Numbered from the stretch's first letter, positions 27,162 to 36,538 are shown. The stretch: 64,000 bases of DNA from Bacteroidales bacterium UBA6229 (GCA_002440975.1 DJWN01000127.1:1-64000); one strand, 5' to 3'. The notes: a model not told the origin generated them from the sequence alone. A program made the numbers and translations.

Positions 27162-28487
27162 ATGAAAATCTCCATCGTTGGAACCGGTTATGTAGGATTG
27201 GTTACCGGAACATGTTTTGCCGAAGTGGGCATTGATGTACATTGCGTTGATATCGACAAGAAAAAAGTAGAAAACCTCAACAATGGCATTATCCCAATTT
27301 ACGAGCCCGGCCTCGAAGAAATGGTAGCCCGAAATGTGGAAAAGAAACGTCTCTTTTTTACTACCGACCTGGCTTCAACCCTGCCCGGGTGTCAGGTAAT
27401 TTTTAGTGCTGTTGGCACTCCTCCGGATGAAGATGGCAGTGCCGATCTGAAGTACGTGATCGAAGTAGCCCGCGAAGTTGGCCGAAATATCCAGGATTAT
27501 GTTCTGATCGTTACAAAAAGTACAGTTCCCGTTGGCACTGCCGAAAAAGTAAGAATTGCCGTTCAGGACGAACTTAATAAAAGAGGAGTAAACATTCCTT
27601 TTGATGTAGCCTCAAACCCGGAGTTCCTGAAAGAAGGTGCTGCTGTTGACGACTTTCTGAAACCTGATCGCATCGTTGTGGGTGTGGATTCAGAACGTGC
27701 AGAAGAACTCATGAAAAAACTTTACAAACCATTCACCATGAACGGTCATCCGGTGATTTTTATGGATATCGTTTCTGCCGAAATGACTAAATATGCTGCT
27801 AATGCCATGCTGGCAACCAAAATAAGCTTTATGAACGACATCGCCAACCTCTGCGAAATTGTTGGTGCTGACGTAAATATGGTTCGCAAAGGTATTGGAT
27901 CTGATAGACGTATTGGTAAGTATTTTATTTATCCCGGAACAGGTTATGGTGGCTCCTGCTTCCCCAAAGACGTAAAAGCACTTATCAAAACTGCCAGAAA
28001 CTATAACTATAATTTACGTGTGCTTCAGGCTGTTGAGGATGTAAACGACGATCAGAAATCAATTATGTTCAACAAACTCAACACCTATTATGGTCATGAT
28101 TTAAAAGACAAGACGATAGCCGTTTGGGGACTTTCGTTCAAACCTAACACTGACGATATGCGCGAGGCACCATCGCGTGTAATTATTGCCAGGCTGCTCG
28201 AAGCCGGCGCAAAAGTAAAAGCCTACGATCCGGTTGCTATGGAAGAGGGAGAACGCATCTTTAATGATAAAATCGAATTTGCAAAAGATCAGTATGATGC
28301 TCTGATTGATGCCGATGCCCTGATAATCGTAACGGAATGGTCCGAATTTAAATTCCCTAACTTCAGGGTGATGAAAAAACTCCTTAAGAAAGCCGCTATT
28401 TTCGATGGACGTAACATTTACGATGCCAAAGAAATGCTGGCCGAAGGCTTTGATTATTTTGGAATAGGGATAAAAACCTTTATCTAA
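27162..28487 (+). CDS. ugd: UDP-glucose 6-dehydrogenase
   Basis: A 441-residue NAD-dependent enzyme converting UDP-glucose to UDP-glucuronate. The N-terminal Rossmann motif is ISIVGTGYVGLVTGTCFAEV, the catalytic cysteine lies in GYGGSCFPKDVKAL (about residue 265), and KSTVPVGTAEKV and NPEFLKEGAA are typical. The C-terminal UDP-binding domain carries WGLSFKPNTDDMREAPS. It heads a plus-strand run (decarboxylase, rfbD, phosphomutase) that supplies activated sugars for surface polysaccharide. Length and motifs are intact. Confidence 0.95.
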   Translation: MKISIVGTGYVGLVTGTCFAEVGIDVHCVDIDKKKVENLNNGIIPIYEPGLEEMVARNVEKKRLFFTTDLASTLPGCQVIFSAVGTPPDEDGSADLKYVIEVAREVGRNIQDYVLIVTKSTVPVGTAEKVRIAVQDELNKRGVNIPFDVASNPEFLKEGAAVDDFLKPDRIVVGVDSERAEELMKKLYKPFTMNGHPVIFMDIVSAEMTKYAANAMLATKISFMNDIANLCEIVGADVNMVRKGIGSDRRIGKYFIYPGTGYGGSCFPKDVKALIKTARNYNYNLRVLQAVEDVNDDQKSIMFNKLNTYYGHDLKDKTIAVWGLSFKPNTDDMREAPSRVIIARLLEAGAKVKAYDPVAMEEGERIFNDKIEFAKDQYDALIDADALIIVTEWSEFKFPNFRVMKKLLKKAAIFDGRNIYDAKEMLAEGFDYFGIGIKTFI

Positions 28488-28536
28488 TCCGCATACAATT
28501 CAAATATCAGACATTTCCATAATTAAAAATCCCCCC

Positions 28537-29472
28537 ATGAAAAGCATATTAGTAACTGGTGGTGCAGGCTTTCTTGGTTCACATCTCTGCGAAAGACTGC
28601 TCAACGAAGGCAATGAGGTAATCTGTCTTGATAATTATTTTACCGGACAAAAAAGTAATGTGGTTCATTTGATGGATCACCCCTATTTTGAGCTGGTACG
28701 TCACGATGTAACTACACCATTTTTTGTTGAGGTGGACGAAATTTACAACCTGGCCTGTCCGGCTTCACCCGTACACTACCAGTATAATCCCATCAAAACA
28801 GTAAAAACTTCGGTGATGGGAGCCATTAATATGCTTGGCCTGGCCAAACGTATCAAAGCAAAGGTGTTGCAGGCCTCTACCTCAGAGGTTTATGGCGATC
28901 CGGAACAGCATCCCCAAAAAGAAACCTATTGGGGACACGTTAATCCCATCGGGCCAAGAGCCTGCTATGACGAAGGTAAACGCTGTGCCGAAACACTATT
29001 TGTGAATTATCATCAGCAAAATAATGTGCGTATCAAAATCGTACGTATTTTTAATACTTATGGCCCGCGTATGCATCCACACGATGGTCGTGTTGTTTCG
29101 AACTTTATTGTGCAGGCATTGCAAGGTAAAGACATCACTATTTATGGCAACGGAATGCAAACCCGTAGTTTCCAATATGTTGATGATCTGGTCGAAGGCA
29201 TGATTCGGTTGATGGCCACACCGGACGATTTTACAGGCCCTGTAAACATAGGCAATCCGGGTGAGTTTACCATGCTCGAGCTGGCTCAACTGATTATTCA
29301 GAAAACCAACAGCAAATCCAAAATAGTTCATTTCCCTTTGCCAGCCGATGACCCCATGCAAAGACGCCCGGATATCAGCCTGGCAAAAAATGTGCTCGAC
29401 TGGGAACCAAAAGTACCTCTGGATGAAGGTCTCGACAAAACAATCGCATTTTTCAAAACCATCGTGAAATGA
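28537..29472 (+). CDS. UDP-glucuronate decarboxylase-type SDR epimerase/dehydratase
   Basis: A 311-residue extended short-chain dehydrogenase. NAD is bound by TGGAGFLGSHLCERLL, and the active site has STSEVYGDPEQHPQ and the Y-x-x-x-K motif in ACYDEGKRCAET. The pattern WGHVNPIGPRACYDEGKR is characteristic of UDP-xylose synthases, and placement behind ugd supports UDP-glucuronate as substrate, giving UDP-xylose. Its last codons overlap rfbD by 4 bases (ATGA). Other UDP-sugar epimerase activities are possible but less likely. Confidence 0.88.
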   Translation: MKSILVTGGAGFLGSHLCERLLNEGNEVICLDNYFTGQKSNVVHLMDHPYFELVRHDVTTPFFVEVDEIYNLACPASPVHYQYNPIKTVKTSVMGAINMLGLAKRIKAKVLQASTSEVYGDPEQHPQKETYWGHVNPIGPRACYDEGKRCAETLFVNYHQQNNVRIKIVRIFNTYGPRMHPHDGRVVSNFIVQALQGKDITIYGNGMQTRSFQYVDDLVEGMIRLMATPDDFTGPVNIGNPGEFTMLELAQLIIQKTNSKSKIVHFPLPADDPMQRRPDISLAKNVLDWEPKVPLDEGLDKTIAFFKTIVK

Positions 29473-30341
29473 ACATTTTGATAACAGGCAGCAACGGCCA
29501 ATTAGGAAAGGAATTTCAGAAAATTGCACAAACTGATCGCAAACATGTTTGGTATTTTACCGATGTGGACGAACTGGATATCACCAATCCAACCCAACTA
29601 AAGCACTATCTCAATGCCGAAAACATTGAGGTTTGCGTTAATTGTGCTGCCTACACTGCAGTGGACAAAGCCGAAGATGAACCTGAGAAAGCCCAGCTGC
29701 TCAACGCTCAGGCACCTGCTTTTCTGGCCGAAGCCTGTAAAAGCGCGAATGCTCTGTTAATGCACATCTCAACAGATTACGTTTTCAGTGGCAGACATTA
29801 TATGCCCTACACCGAAGATCATCCTGTGTCGCCTGCTTCGGCCTATGCACAAGGTAAGGCTGACGGAGAAAGAAACATCATGTTGAGCGGGGCAAATTAT
29901 ATGATTATCCGAACTTCGTGGCTTTATAGCATAACCGGAAATAATTTCGTAAAAACCATGATCAGGCTTGGAAAAGAAAAAGAGTCAATTAATGTGGTAG
30001 CCGATCAGGTTGGAACACCAACCTATGCCTTTGATCTGGCAGCAACTATTTTGTTGATGGTCGAAAACCAAGATGAAAATTCAGTTAATCAGATTTATCA
30101 TTATAGTAATGAAGGAGCCATCAGTTGGTACGATTTCGCTATGGCAATCATGGAGTTAGAAAAACTTGATTGTAAGGTAATTCCCATCGAATCAAAAGAT
30201 TATCCTGTAAAGACCGTTCGTCCTTTTTATAGTGTGATGAACAAAGCCAAGATCAAATCAACCTTTAATATTACTGTTCCTTACTGGCGCGACAGCTTAA
30301 AAAAATGTCTGGAGGAAATGAATGGACAAAAGCAGGATTAA
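29469..30341 (+). CDS. rfbD: dTDP-4-dehydrorhamnose reductase
   Basis: A 290-residue RmlD-type reductase that performs the last NADPH-dependent step of dTDP-L-rhamnose synthesis. Motifs: ILITGSNGQLGKEFQ, VNCAAYTAVDKAEDEPEKA, HISTDYVFSG, the catalytic YAQGKADGE, and VADQVGTPTYAFDLA. No rfbA, rfbB or rfbC lies in the window, so the other steps are encoded elsewhere. It overlaps both neighbours (4 bases upstream, 20 downstream), which implies one tightly coupled transcript. Confidence 0.95.
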   Translation: MNILITGSNGQLGKEFQKIAQTDRKHVWYFTDVDELDITNPTQLKHYLNAENIEVCVNCAAYTAVDKAEDEPEKAQLLNAQAPAFLAEACKSANALLMHISTDYVFSGRHYMPYTEDHPVSPASAYAQGKADGERNIMLSGANYMIIRTSWLYSITGNNFVKTMIRLGKEKESINVVADQVGTPTYAFDLAATILLMVENQDENSVNQIYHYSNEGAISWYDFAMAIMELEKLDCKVIPIESKDYPVKTVRPFYSVMNKAKIKSTFNITVPYWRDSLKKCLEEMNGQKQD

Positions 30342-30711
30342 TCGCCTTGTTATGCAAGTTTATGAAGCAGCACGAGAAGTACATGAGCAATGCGGAACAG
30401 GCATTTCTGTTGCGCTTTTTAAATCATGCCTGGCCCATGAAATGAGACTCAATGGACTACGATTCAGGCTAGATCAGGCTTTTCCTGTTGTTTACAAAAA
30501 CGTTAAATTAGACCACAAGCTTACCGCTCATTTTTTTGTTGAGGACATACTTCCGCTTAACCTGATACAATCAGGAGAGGAAGCTGCTCAGGAAATGCTT
30601 AGTCTGCTGCGCATGAATGATTTACCTATTGGATTAATCATCGAAATAAACAAAACACAACTTGTTGACGGTTTAATAAAAATTCAAAACCCTTTAAAAC
30701 GAACATTATGA
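30322..30711 (+). CDS. GxxExxY-like protein with altered signature motif
   Basis: A 129-residue protein. The pattern VYEAAREVHEQCGTGISVALFKSCL...MRLNGLRF...VVYKNVKLDHKL...LLRMNDLPIGLIIEIN follows the GxxExxY (NTP-like nuclease-fold) family along its length. The name-giving motif is replaced by GTGISVALFK: the glutamate and tyrosine are missing and the usual D-L/V-V-E sequence is reduced to FVEDILPLNLI. It is therefore probably non-catalytic if the family is nuclease-like. It sits between rfbD (20-base overlap) and the phosphomutase (4-base overlap), so it is certainly translated with sugar-nucleotide genes. Confidence 0.7.
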   Translation: MDKSRINRLVMQVYEAAREVHEQCGTGISVALFKSCLAHEMRLNGLRFRLDQAFPVVYKNVKLDHKLTAHFFVEDILPLNLIQSGEEAAQEMLSLLRMNDLPIGLIIEINKTQLVDGLIKIQNPLKRTL

Positions 30712-32444
30712 CTACCATTGACCCTCAGGTTATGGCTGAAGCCAAAAAATGGTTGCAACCACCTTACGATTCAGAAACGATCAAAGCAGTGCAACAGATG
30801 ATCGATAAGGACCCAAAAGAGCTGACAGAAAGCTTCTATAAGAAACTGGAATTTGGAACCGGCGGTTTGAGAGGCATCATGGGTGCAGGAACAAATCGCA
30901 TGAATAAATATACCGTTGCCAAAGCCACACAAGGACTGGCCAATTATATGAAAAAGATGTTCCCTGGTCAGAAGCTTTCGATGGCTGTGGCTCACGACTG
31001 TCGCAACAACAGTGATTATTTTGCTCGTATCACAGCAGAGATCATGTCGGCCAACAATATCCAGGTTTACCTTTTTAATGGATTAAGGCCAACGCCTGAG
31101 CTCTCGTTTGCTATTCGCGAACTTCAATGCAAAAGTGGTGTGGTAATCACAGCTTCGCACAACCCGAAAGAATACAATGGCTACAAAGCTTATTGGGAAG
31201 ATGGAGGCCAGCTGATTGCGCCGCACGATAAAAACGTAATAGCTGAAGTGGAACAAATTGAAGACCTCTCGGAAATAAAATTTGATGCCAACGAATCGCT
31301 GATAACTTACCTGAATGAGGATTTTGACAAGAAATATATCGACAGAATAAAATCGTTAAGCCTGTCGCCTGATATTATTCAACGTCAGGAAAATATGAAA
31401 ATCGTTTATACACCAATTCATGGAACCGGCGTTAAACTTGTTCCGGAAGCTCTAAAAGCAGTTGGTTTTAAAACTGTGTATAATGTACCTGAGCAGGATG
31501 TAGTGGATGGCAATTTCCCAACAGTACACTCTCCAAATCCTGAAGAGCCGGCTGCGCTTGAAATGGCCATTGCCAAAGCCAAAGAAGTTGATGCCGATCT
31601 GGTGATGGCTACCGATCCGGATGCTGATCGGGTGGGTTTGGCCATTCGCAACGAAGACAATGAGTTCATCCTTTTAAATGGCAACCAGGCCGCAAGCCTG
31701 TTGATATATTATTTACTCAATAAATGGAATGAAAACAGAAAACTTACTGGTAATGAATATATTGTAAAGACAATCGTTACCTCAGAACTGTTGTTCGATA
31801 TAGCGGATAAATTTGGCGTGGAACGTTATGACGTATTAACCGGATTTAAATATATCGCTGCAATAATCAAATCGCTCGAAGGTAAAAAGCAGTTCATCGG
31901 CGGTGGCGAAGAAAGCTATGGCTATCTGGTTGGAGATTTTGTACGTGATAAAGATGCTGTAAGCTCGTGTGTGATGCTGGCCGAAACAGCAGCCTGGGCA
32001 GCCGATCAGGGCAAAACCATGCTACAATTGCTCAAAGAGCTTTATGTGGAATTTGGTTTCTACAAAGAAAGTCTGCTCTCTGTAACAAAAAAAGGGAAAG
32101 AAGGTGCCGAGGCTATCAAGGCAATGATGGACAGCTTTAGGAATAATCCTCCGGTTAAGATTGGTGATGAAAAGCTGGTTGAAATAAGAGATTATAAACT
32201 TAGCGAAACACATAATCTCGATAACGGTAAGATCAGTAAAATTGATCTGCCCAAGTCGGATGTGCTGCAGTTTATCACTTCGGACGGTTCCAAAATTAGT
32301 GTACGACCTTCGGGCACTGAACCTAAAATAAAGTTTTATTTTGGTGCAAAAGCTAAATTAAATTCGATTGCAGATTACGAGAAAATAAATAATCTTTTAG
32401 ACCAAAAAATTGAAGCTTTCAAAGCCTCTTTAAATATTGGTTAA
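30708..32444 (+). CDS. Phosphoglucomutase/phosphomannomutase family enzyme
   Basis: A 578-residue alpha-D-phosphohexomutase. The phosphoserine loop is VVITASHNPKEYNGYKAYW, the metal loop TDPDADRVGLAI, the sugar-binding loop GGGEESYGYLVGDFV, and the phosphate-binding loop RPSGTEPKIKFYF. Its length fits the long PgcA/PGM2-type group acting on glucose 1- and 6-phosphate. It would feed UDP-glucose and dTDP-glucose to the upstream genes. The start overlaps the preceding stop (ATGA) and a terminator hairpin follows. Confidence 0.93.
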   Translation: MTTIDPQVMAEAKKWLQPPYDSETIKAVQQMIDKDPKELTESFYKKLEFGTGGLRGIMGAGTNRMNKYTVAKATQGLANYMKKMFPGQKLSMAVAHDCRNNSDYFARITAEIMSANNIQVYLFNGLRPTPELSFAIRELQCKSGVVITASHNPKEYNGYKAYWEDGGQLIAPHDKNVIAEVEQIEDLSEIKFDANESLITYLNEDFDKKYIDRIKSLSLSPDIIQRQENMKIVYTPIHGTGVKLVPEALKAVGFKTVYNVPEQDVVDGNFPTVHSPNPEEPAALEMAIAKAKEVDADLVMATDPDADRVGLAIRNEDNEFILLNGNQAASLLIYYLLNKWNENRKLTGNEYIVKTIVTSELLFDIADKFGVERYDVLTGFKYIAAIIKSLEGKKQFIGGGEESYGYLVGDFVRDKDAVSSCVMLAETAAWAADQGKTMLQLLKELYVEFGFYKESLLSVTKKGKEGAEAIKAMMDSFRNNPPVKIGDEKLVEIRDYKLSETHNLDNGKISKIDLPKSDVLQFITSDGSKISVRPSGTEPKIKFYFGAKAKLNSIADYEKINNLLDQKIEAFKASLNIG

Positions 32445-32467
32445 CACCTTGTTTACTATTGTTTAAG

Positions 32468-32503
32468 ATCATGCCACGGCTTACTGCTGCAGCATGATTT
32501 TTT
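32468..32503 (+). terminator. Rho-independent terminator after the phosphomutase
   Basis: ATCATGC (32468-32474) pairs with GCATGAT (32492-32498), followed by six T. It closes the nucleotide-sugar operon. Confidence 0.8.
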
Positions 32504-32578
32504 CATTAATTGAGATTTAACTTTTTGTTTTCCAGCACTTTATTTTTAAATTCGCAAATTCTTTCAGACAAATAAGTT

Positions 32579-33288
32579 ATAAATTTTTTGATCCTCGTGA
32601 TTACCGATATCTGGCAAAAAGACGTTGAATAATTATACCCTTCCCCTATTGTTCAGCAAACCGCTTATTGGTCGAAGTTGTAACAAAAATCTGGTCTTAA
32701 AACTCTGGCAATAGATTTTAAATCGCAAACTGACAGGCTTTTTGATCAGGTCAATAACCGGCGTACGATACAATCTGACCTACTCGTAATTGTGCAGCCG
32801 GTAAATAATAACTTTTGTATTGCTTATGCACCTTATGGCCCCGAGCTGGAACCGGAAGAAGAAAAACAAGGCATGTTTCTGGAAGCACTTTCCGAAAACC
32901 TGAAACCTCAGAATGGAATAGCGAACCTCTGGCTGCCATGTTTTTGATTATATCCGACAAAAGAAATTCTTATCTGTATGGTGCCTCAGCGGCAAAACAT
33001 CGGAATGTGATGGCAACTTACGCCTTGCAGTGGGAGGCCATTCAACTGGCAAAAGCAAAGAACTGCACTGAATATGATATGTTTGGTACTTCCCCTACAC
33101 CTGACCCAACACATCCCATGTACGGACTTTACAAATTTAAGAGTGGTTTTGGTGGCAACCTTTTTCACAGTTTGGGCTGTTGGGATTATCCCCTGCTTCA
33201 AAAACCTTATGAAATGTATAAAGCTTTTGAGTCGCAGGCTGCAGGATTTCATATGAGCCGACAGTTGTGCTCCATCCAGAGCAAATAG
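32579..33288 (+). pseudogene. FemAB-type (lipid II:glycine transferase-like) peptidyltransferase remnant
   Basis: One frame reads LILVITDIWQKDVE, TAA (32630-32632), LYPSPIVQQTAYWSKL, TAA (32681-32683), QKSGLKTLAIDFKSQ and on to FLEALSENLKPQ before ending. A second frame from about 32905 reads SEPLAAMFLIISDKRNSYLY, then ALQWEAIQLAKAKNCTEYDM and HPMYGLYKFKSGFGG. These are the two ends of a FemAB/GNAT-type protein that adds amino acids to peptidoglycan bridges. Roughly 100-150 middle residues are missing, the frames differ, two stops interrupt the N-terminus, and the expected ATG reads ATA (32579). This is a multi-lesion pseudogene, not a sequencing artefact. Confidence 0.85.
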
Positions 33289-33373
33289 CGTAATTTTCAA
33301 TAAATCCCTTTACAAAATACAATCTACAGACTAAATCCCTTGAAATTTTGTTACAAAGAATTGTAAAGTTTAA

Positions 33374-33404
33374 TTGACTTTAAGGAAACTACACATTACT
33401 TTTG
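33374..33404 (+). promoter_or_regulatory. Promoter of the membrane protein/XRE regulator pair
   Basis: TTG at 33374-33376 and TACTTTTG at 33397-33404 are 20 bases apart and match the Bacteroidota -33/-7 consensus, 13 bases before the ATG at 33418. Confidence 0.75.
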
Positions 33405-33417
33405 CGTCAATTAATTT

Positions 33418-33900
33418 ATGATGATAAAGCAAAACTTTCTTTTCCCAAATAGTTTTAAGAAAATTGGTTGGGGAGTATTAGTCACTGGAATTGTATTGGG
33501 GATAATCTATCTGTTTGTGGACGATGATCCCAATTTATTGAATCTGATAGTGTTTACTTTTGCAGATGAGCAAATTTTTGGTGAATCAAGTTATTTTGCA
33601 CTTGTTGAAAACAATATTTTTGACGAGTTAATCAGTTTACTAATTATTGTGGGCGGATTATTGGTTGCATTCTCAAAGGAAAAAACTGAAGATGAATTTA
33701 TTAGCAAAATCAGACTCGATTCGCTTGTTTGGGCAACCTATATTAACTATGCCATTCTGATAATAGCTCTTATTTTTGTTCACGACATGAGCTTTTTATG
33801 GGTATTGGTTTTTAATATGTTCACGCTCATTTTGTTTTTTGTTATACGTTTTAACTGGATATTGATTCAATCGAAAAAGCTTATCAGGGATGAAGAATAG
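33418..33900 (+). CDS. Four-helix membrane protein (DUF2975-like) paired with an XRE regulator
   Basis: A 160-residue protein with four hydrophobic helices (GWGVLVTGIVLGIIYLFV, LISLLIIVGGLLVAFS, YINYAILIIALIFV, LWVLVFNMFTLILFFVI) and short charged loops. The topology and the overlap of its last 11 bases with a small XRE-type regulator are the usual layout of DUF2975-like membrane protein/regulator modules. Such pairs are presumed to sense the envelope, but no ligand is known. A well-formed promoter lies just upstream. Confidence 0.7.
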   Translation: MMIKQNFLFPNSFKKIGWGVLVTGIVLGIIYLFVDDDPNLLNLIVFTFADEQIFGESSYFALVENNIFDELISLLIIVGGLLVAFSKEKTEDEFISKIRLDSLVWATYINYAILIIALIFVHDMSFLWVLVFNMFTLILFFVIRFNWILIQSKKLIRDEE

Positions 33901-34102
33901 CATAAAAGTTGAACGGGCAAAAAAAAATCTCACACAGGCTCAACTTGCTGAAATGGTGCAAGTAAGCAGACAAACAATCAATGCGATCGAGGCCGGGAAA
34001 TTCAATCTTTCAACGATTCTCGCCCTGAAGATTGCGCATATTTTTAAGCAACCGGTCGAAAACATTTTCGTGTTGGAAAAATCGGATTGGCAGGTTCAAT
34101 AA
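33890..34102 (+). CDS. Small XRE-family transcriptional regulator (YozG-like)
   Basis: A 70-residue helix-turn-helix protein that is essentially only the DNA-binding domain: VERAKKNLTQAQLAEMVQVS, RQTINAIEAGKFNLST, LALKIAHIFKQPVENIF. The family partners with membrane proteins like the one it overlaps by 11 bases. It probably regulates its own promoter at 33374-33404. Confidence 0.9.
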   Translation: MKNSIKVERAKKNLTQAQLAEMVQVSRQTINAIEAGKFNLSTILALKIAHIFKQPVENIFVLEKSDWQVQ

Positions 34103-34114
34103 GCACATCTAAAA

Positions 34115-35989
34115 ATGATAAACAACTCCTATTTGATTCGAGGTCTGCTATATTTCTCTGTCCTGATAATTTTGTTTTTTTTACAACCGGCGAGTTTAAC
34201 AGCGCAACAAACTCGAAAACAACCAAAAACAACTTCCGACACAAATCAAAAAAATGATCTTAAGGAGCCCGACTCTGTCCTTTTCAAGAGATTAGAACAA
34301 AAAGGCAATAAGAACAGGTTATTAAAAGAACTCATAGATATCACCTTCAAGGACCAGGAAGATACGGAGCAAAAAGAATTAACCGACAATACAACAAAAT
34401 GGCTGCCTTTCAAAGGTTTATTTATCAGTCGCATCAGCATAAGACAACCTCCTCCGGGCAGTTCCATTTTACCCTATGTATCAGAAAATGACAGCAGCCG
34501 AATCGAACAAATTATTAAAAAACTACATATCTATACCAAAACCTCTGTTATCCAGAAAAACCTGTATATCAAAACAGGCGACAGTCTGATACCCTGGCTA
34601 ATAGCCGACAACGAAAAACACATTCGCGATCTGCCCTTTATCGAAAATGCACGTTTTTATCCCGAATCGGTCACCAACGATTCCATCCGTCTGATTCTGG
34701 TCGTTCAGGATAAAATACCTTACGGTATTTTTCCGGTTATATATTCCGCCAACAAACAAAGCTTAAAAATATGGAACTCAAATTTTTTAGGCTATGGCAA
34801 TGAGGTTGGATTCAGTCTGACGAATGAAAAACCCGATTTTTATATGTCAGATATTTATTTTAAGCTAAATAACCTGGATAAAAAATTCATTCAAAACAGC
34901 CTCCGCTATCAGCGTTCCTTAAAGCAAGAATACTACACCTTAACGCTCGAAAGGCCTTTTCTGCCAGGTGCCTACAAACTGGCTGGAGGCCTTGAATTGG
35001 TACGCAAGCAGGAAAACCTCCCCAACTATTATACTGCGCAAGCTGATGCCATTCTCGAGACAAGGTATTTTCAGGGAAATGGATGGCTTGGATATCAGTT
35101 TGAACTAAATAAACATCATGAAGATAAACGGCCTCATTACCTCGTACCCGCCATAGGAATTTACAACACCTATTTTCAGAAAAGACCCTTTGTAAGCGCA
35201 GATTCTAATTATGTATTGAGTAATTATACGCGATTGATGGCCTCGGTAAACTGGGTTAATCAGAATTTTGTTGAAAGCGACAAACTCTTTGCTCAAAACC
35301 ATCCTCAGGCTCTTCCGGTTGGGTTCAGAATCGGTTTGACAGGTGGCTATAGCTGGAATGAGTTCAACAAAATGCCATACTTTGGAGCAGAATTCCTATG
35401 GAGTTCGTTGGGTAAAAAGCCAGATTATTGGGTTGTTTCAGCTGGATTTGGGAGCTATATTCATGCGCAAAAGCTTCACCAGGGGGCTGTTAAAGGATCG
35501 ATGTACTACTTGAGCAATTTGGCTCCAATTGGTGATTATGCTTTCCGGGTTTTAAGTGGAGTCAATTACGTTAGAGGAATTAACCGCCTCAGCTATGACA
35601 GTTTGCACCTGAACAACGGACATGGAATTACAGGCCTGCGGACCGATGCCCTGAGAGGAATGCGGCGAATTAATACAGAACTACAATTTATGCTCTATAC
35701 CCCTTGGAAATGGCTTGGTTTCAATTTTACACCCTATCTGCTTTGTGAAACAGGTTTTATTGCAGAAGCAGATGAAGAATTATTCAACAAGCGCCTGGTG
35801 ACCGGTCTTGGTATTGGACTCAGACTTCGGAACAAGTACCTGGTTTTTTCCTCAATACAACTTCGGTTGATGTTTTATCCCTATGTTCCGGAAGGTGCGG
35901 CGGCATGGTCTCTTGACCTTTCTGACAACCTCGGTTGGGAAATCTTTAATTTCGATCCAAAACAACCGGATGAATTGATCTTCAGATAG
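34115..35989 (+). CDS. Outer-membrane barrel protein with a POTRA-like domain (BamA/Omp85-related)
   Basis: A 624-residue protein with an N-terminal signal-anchor-like stretch (LIRGLLYFSVLIILFFLQ). Residues about 105-200 resemble a POTRA module (IIKKLHIYTKTSVIQKNLY, IRDLPFIENARFYPES, IRLILVVQDK). Residues about 205-624 are amphipathic strands of a beta-barrel (NSNFLGYGNEVGFSLTNEK, YYTLTLERPFLPGAYKL, WLGYQFELNKH). A single POTRA followed by a barrel suggests an outer-membrane insertion or secretion factor of the Omp85 superfamily, but it is not canonical BamA. It begins 12 bases after the XRE gene. Confidence 0.68.
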   Translation: MINNSYLIRGLLYFSVLIILFFLQPASLTAQQTRKQPKTTSDTNQKNDLKEPDSVLFKRLEQKGNKNRLLKELIDITFKDQEDTEQKELTDNTTKWLPFKGLFISRISIRQPPPGSSILPYVSENDSSRIEQIIKKLHIYTKTSVIQKNLYIKTGDSLIPWLIADNEKHIRDLPFIENARFYPESVTNDSIRLILVVQDKIPYGIFPVIYSANKQSLKIWNSNFLGYGNEVGFSLTNEKPDFYMSDIYFKLNNLDKKFIQNSLRYQRSLKQEYYTLTLERPFLPGAYKLAGGLELVRKQENLPNYYTAQADAILETRYFQGNGWLGYQFELNKHHEDKRPHYLVPAIGIYNTYFQKRPFVSADSNYVLSNYTRLMASVNWVNQNFVESDKLFAQNHPQALPVGFRIGLTGGYSWNEFNKMPYFGAEFLWSSLGKKPDYWVVSAGFGSYIHAQKLHQGAVKGSMYYLSNLAPIGDYAFRVLSGVNYVRGINRLSYDSLHLNNGHGITGLRTDALRGMRRINTELQFMLYTPWKWLGFNFTPYLLCETGFIAEADEELFNKRLVTGLGIGLRLRNKYLVFSSIQLRLMFYPYVPEGAAAWSLDLSDNLGWEIFNFDPKQPDELIFR

Positions 35990-36025
35990 AACTATCCGAT
36001 GCCATGAAGAGAAATTCTGCAGTAA

Positions 36026-36478
36026 TCAAATGATCTGCAGGATTTTGTATTGCTTATTGTTAAAGATGAAACTATCACCAGTTTTTCTGGTTTTCATGGC
36101 ATGATATATGGGTACAAGCATCGAAATTACAATAACGTCTTCCTGCTTAAACTGAAGTATGCCCAAACCTACAGCAATAAAAAACAAATCAGTATCCGTT
36201 TGAATAAGCGCACCGAAACCCACTTCTTTTTGGGGTTTATTGATTTCAGGCTTTTTAAGCAAATCCAAATATCGCATTGCCTGGCTCAATTGCTTGGCAT
36301 ACATATCTTTTTTTCGGAGTTGTTGGTTTCTAAAACCATCGTACCGATCCTTGGGTGTGCCGTAGTTGTTTGCCTCTTCCTGAGCCTCATCCATGGCCTT
36401 TCGGGCATGTGTAATGGCAGCCTCCTGCATAGCAATCAAATGCTGAATAAGTTCCGCTTTAAACTCCTTTGTTCTCAT
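36026..36478 (-). CDS. Gre-like (GreA/GreB fold) protein
   Basis: A 150-residue protein from the ATG at 36478 (MRTKEFKAELIQHLIAMQEA). Residues 1-75 form an antiparallel coiled coil (AAITHARKAMDEAQEEANNY, QLRKKDMYAKQLSQAMRYL) and residues about 85-150 an FKBP-like C-terminal domain ending KTGDSFIFNNKQYKILQI, like GreA/GreB. The family, often misnamed 3-oxoacyl-ACP synthase, is common in Bacteroidota and may bind the RNA polymerase secondary channel. The longer open frame runs antisense through the divergent gene. A start at 36502 would coincide with the predicted transcript start, so 36478 is preferred. The tip acidic residues needed for transcript cleavage are not evident. Confidence 0.7.
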   Translation of the reverse strand: MRTKEFKAELIQHLIAMQEAAITHARKAMDEAQEEANNYGTPKDRYDGFRNQQLRKKDMYAKQLSQAMRYLDLLKKPEINKPQKEVGFGALIQTDTDLFFIAVGLGILQFKQEDVIVISMLVPIYHAMKTRKTGDSFIFNNKQYKILQII

Positions 36479-36507
36479 CAGATTACTTAAATTTGCAATC
36501 ATTTGAG

Positions 36508-36538
36508 CAAATTTAAGGCTTGCTTTGTAATAAACCAA
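36508..36538 (-). promoter_or_regulatory. Promoter of the Gre-like gene
   Basis: On the minus strand TTG (36536-36538) and TAAATTTG (36508-36515) are 20 bases apart, matching the Bacteroidota promoter. It lies immediately before the divergent DUF5063 ATG at 36546. Confidence 0.7.
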
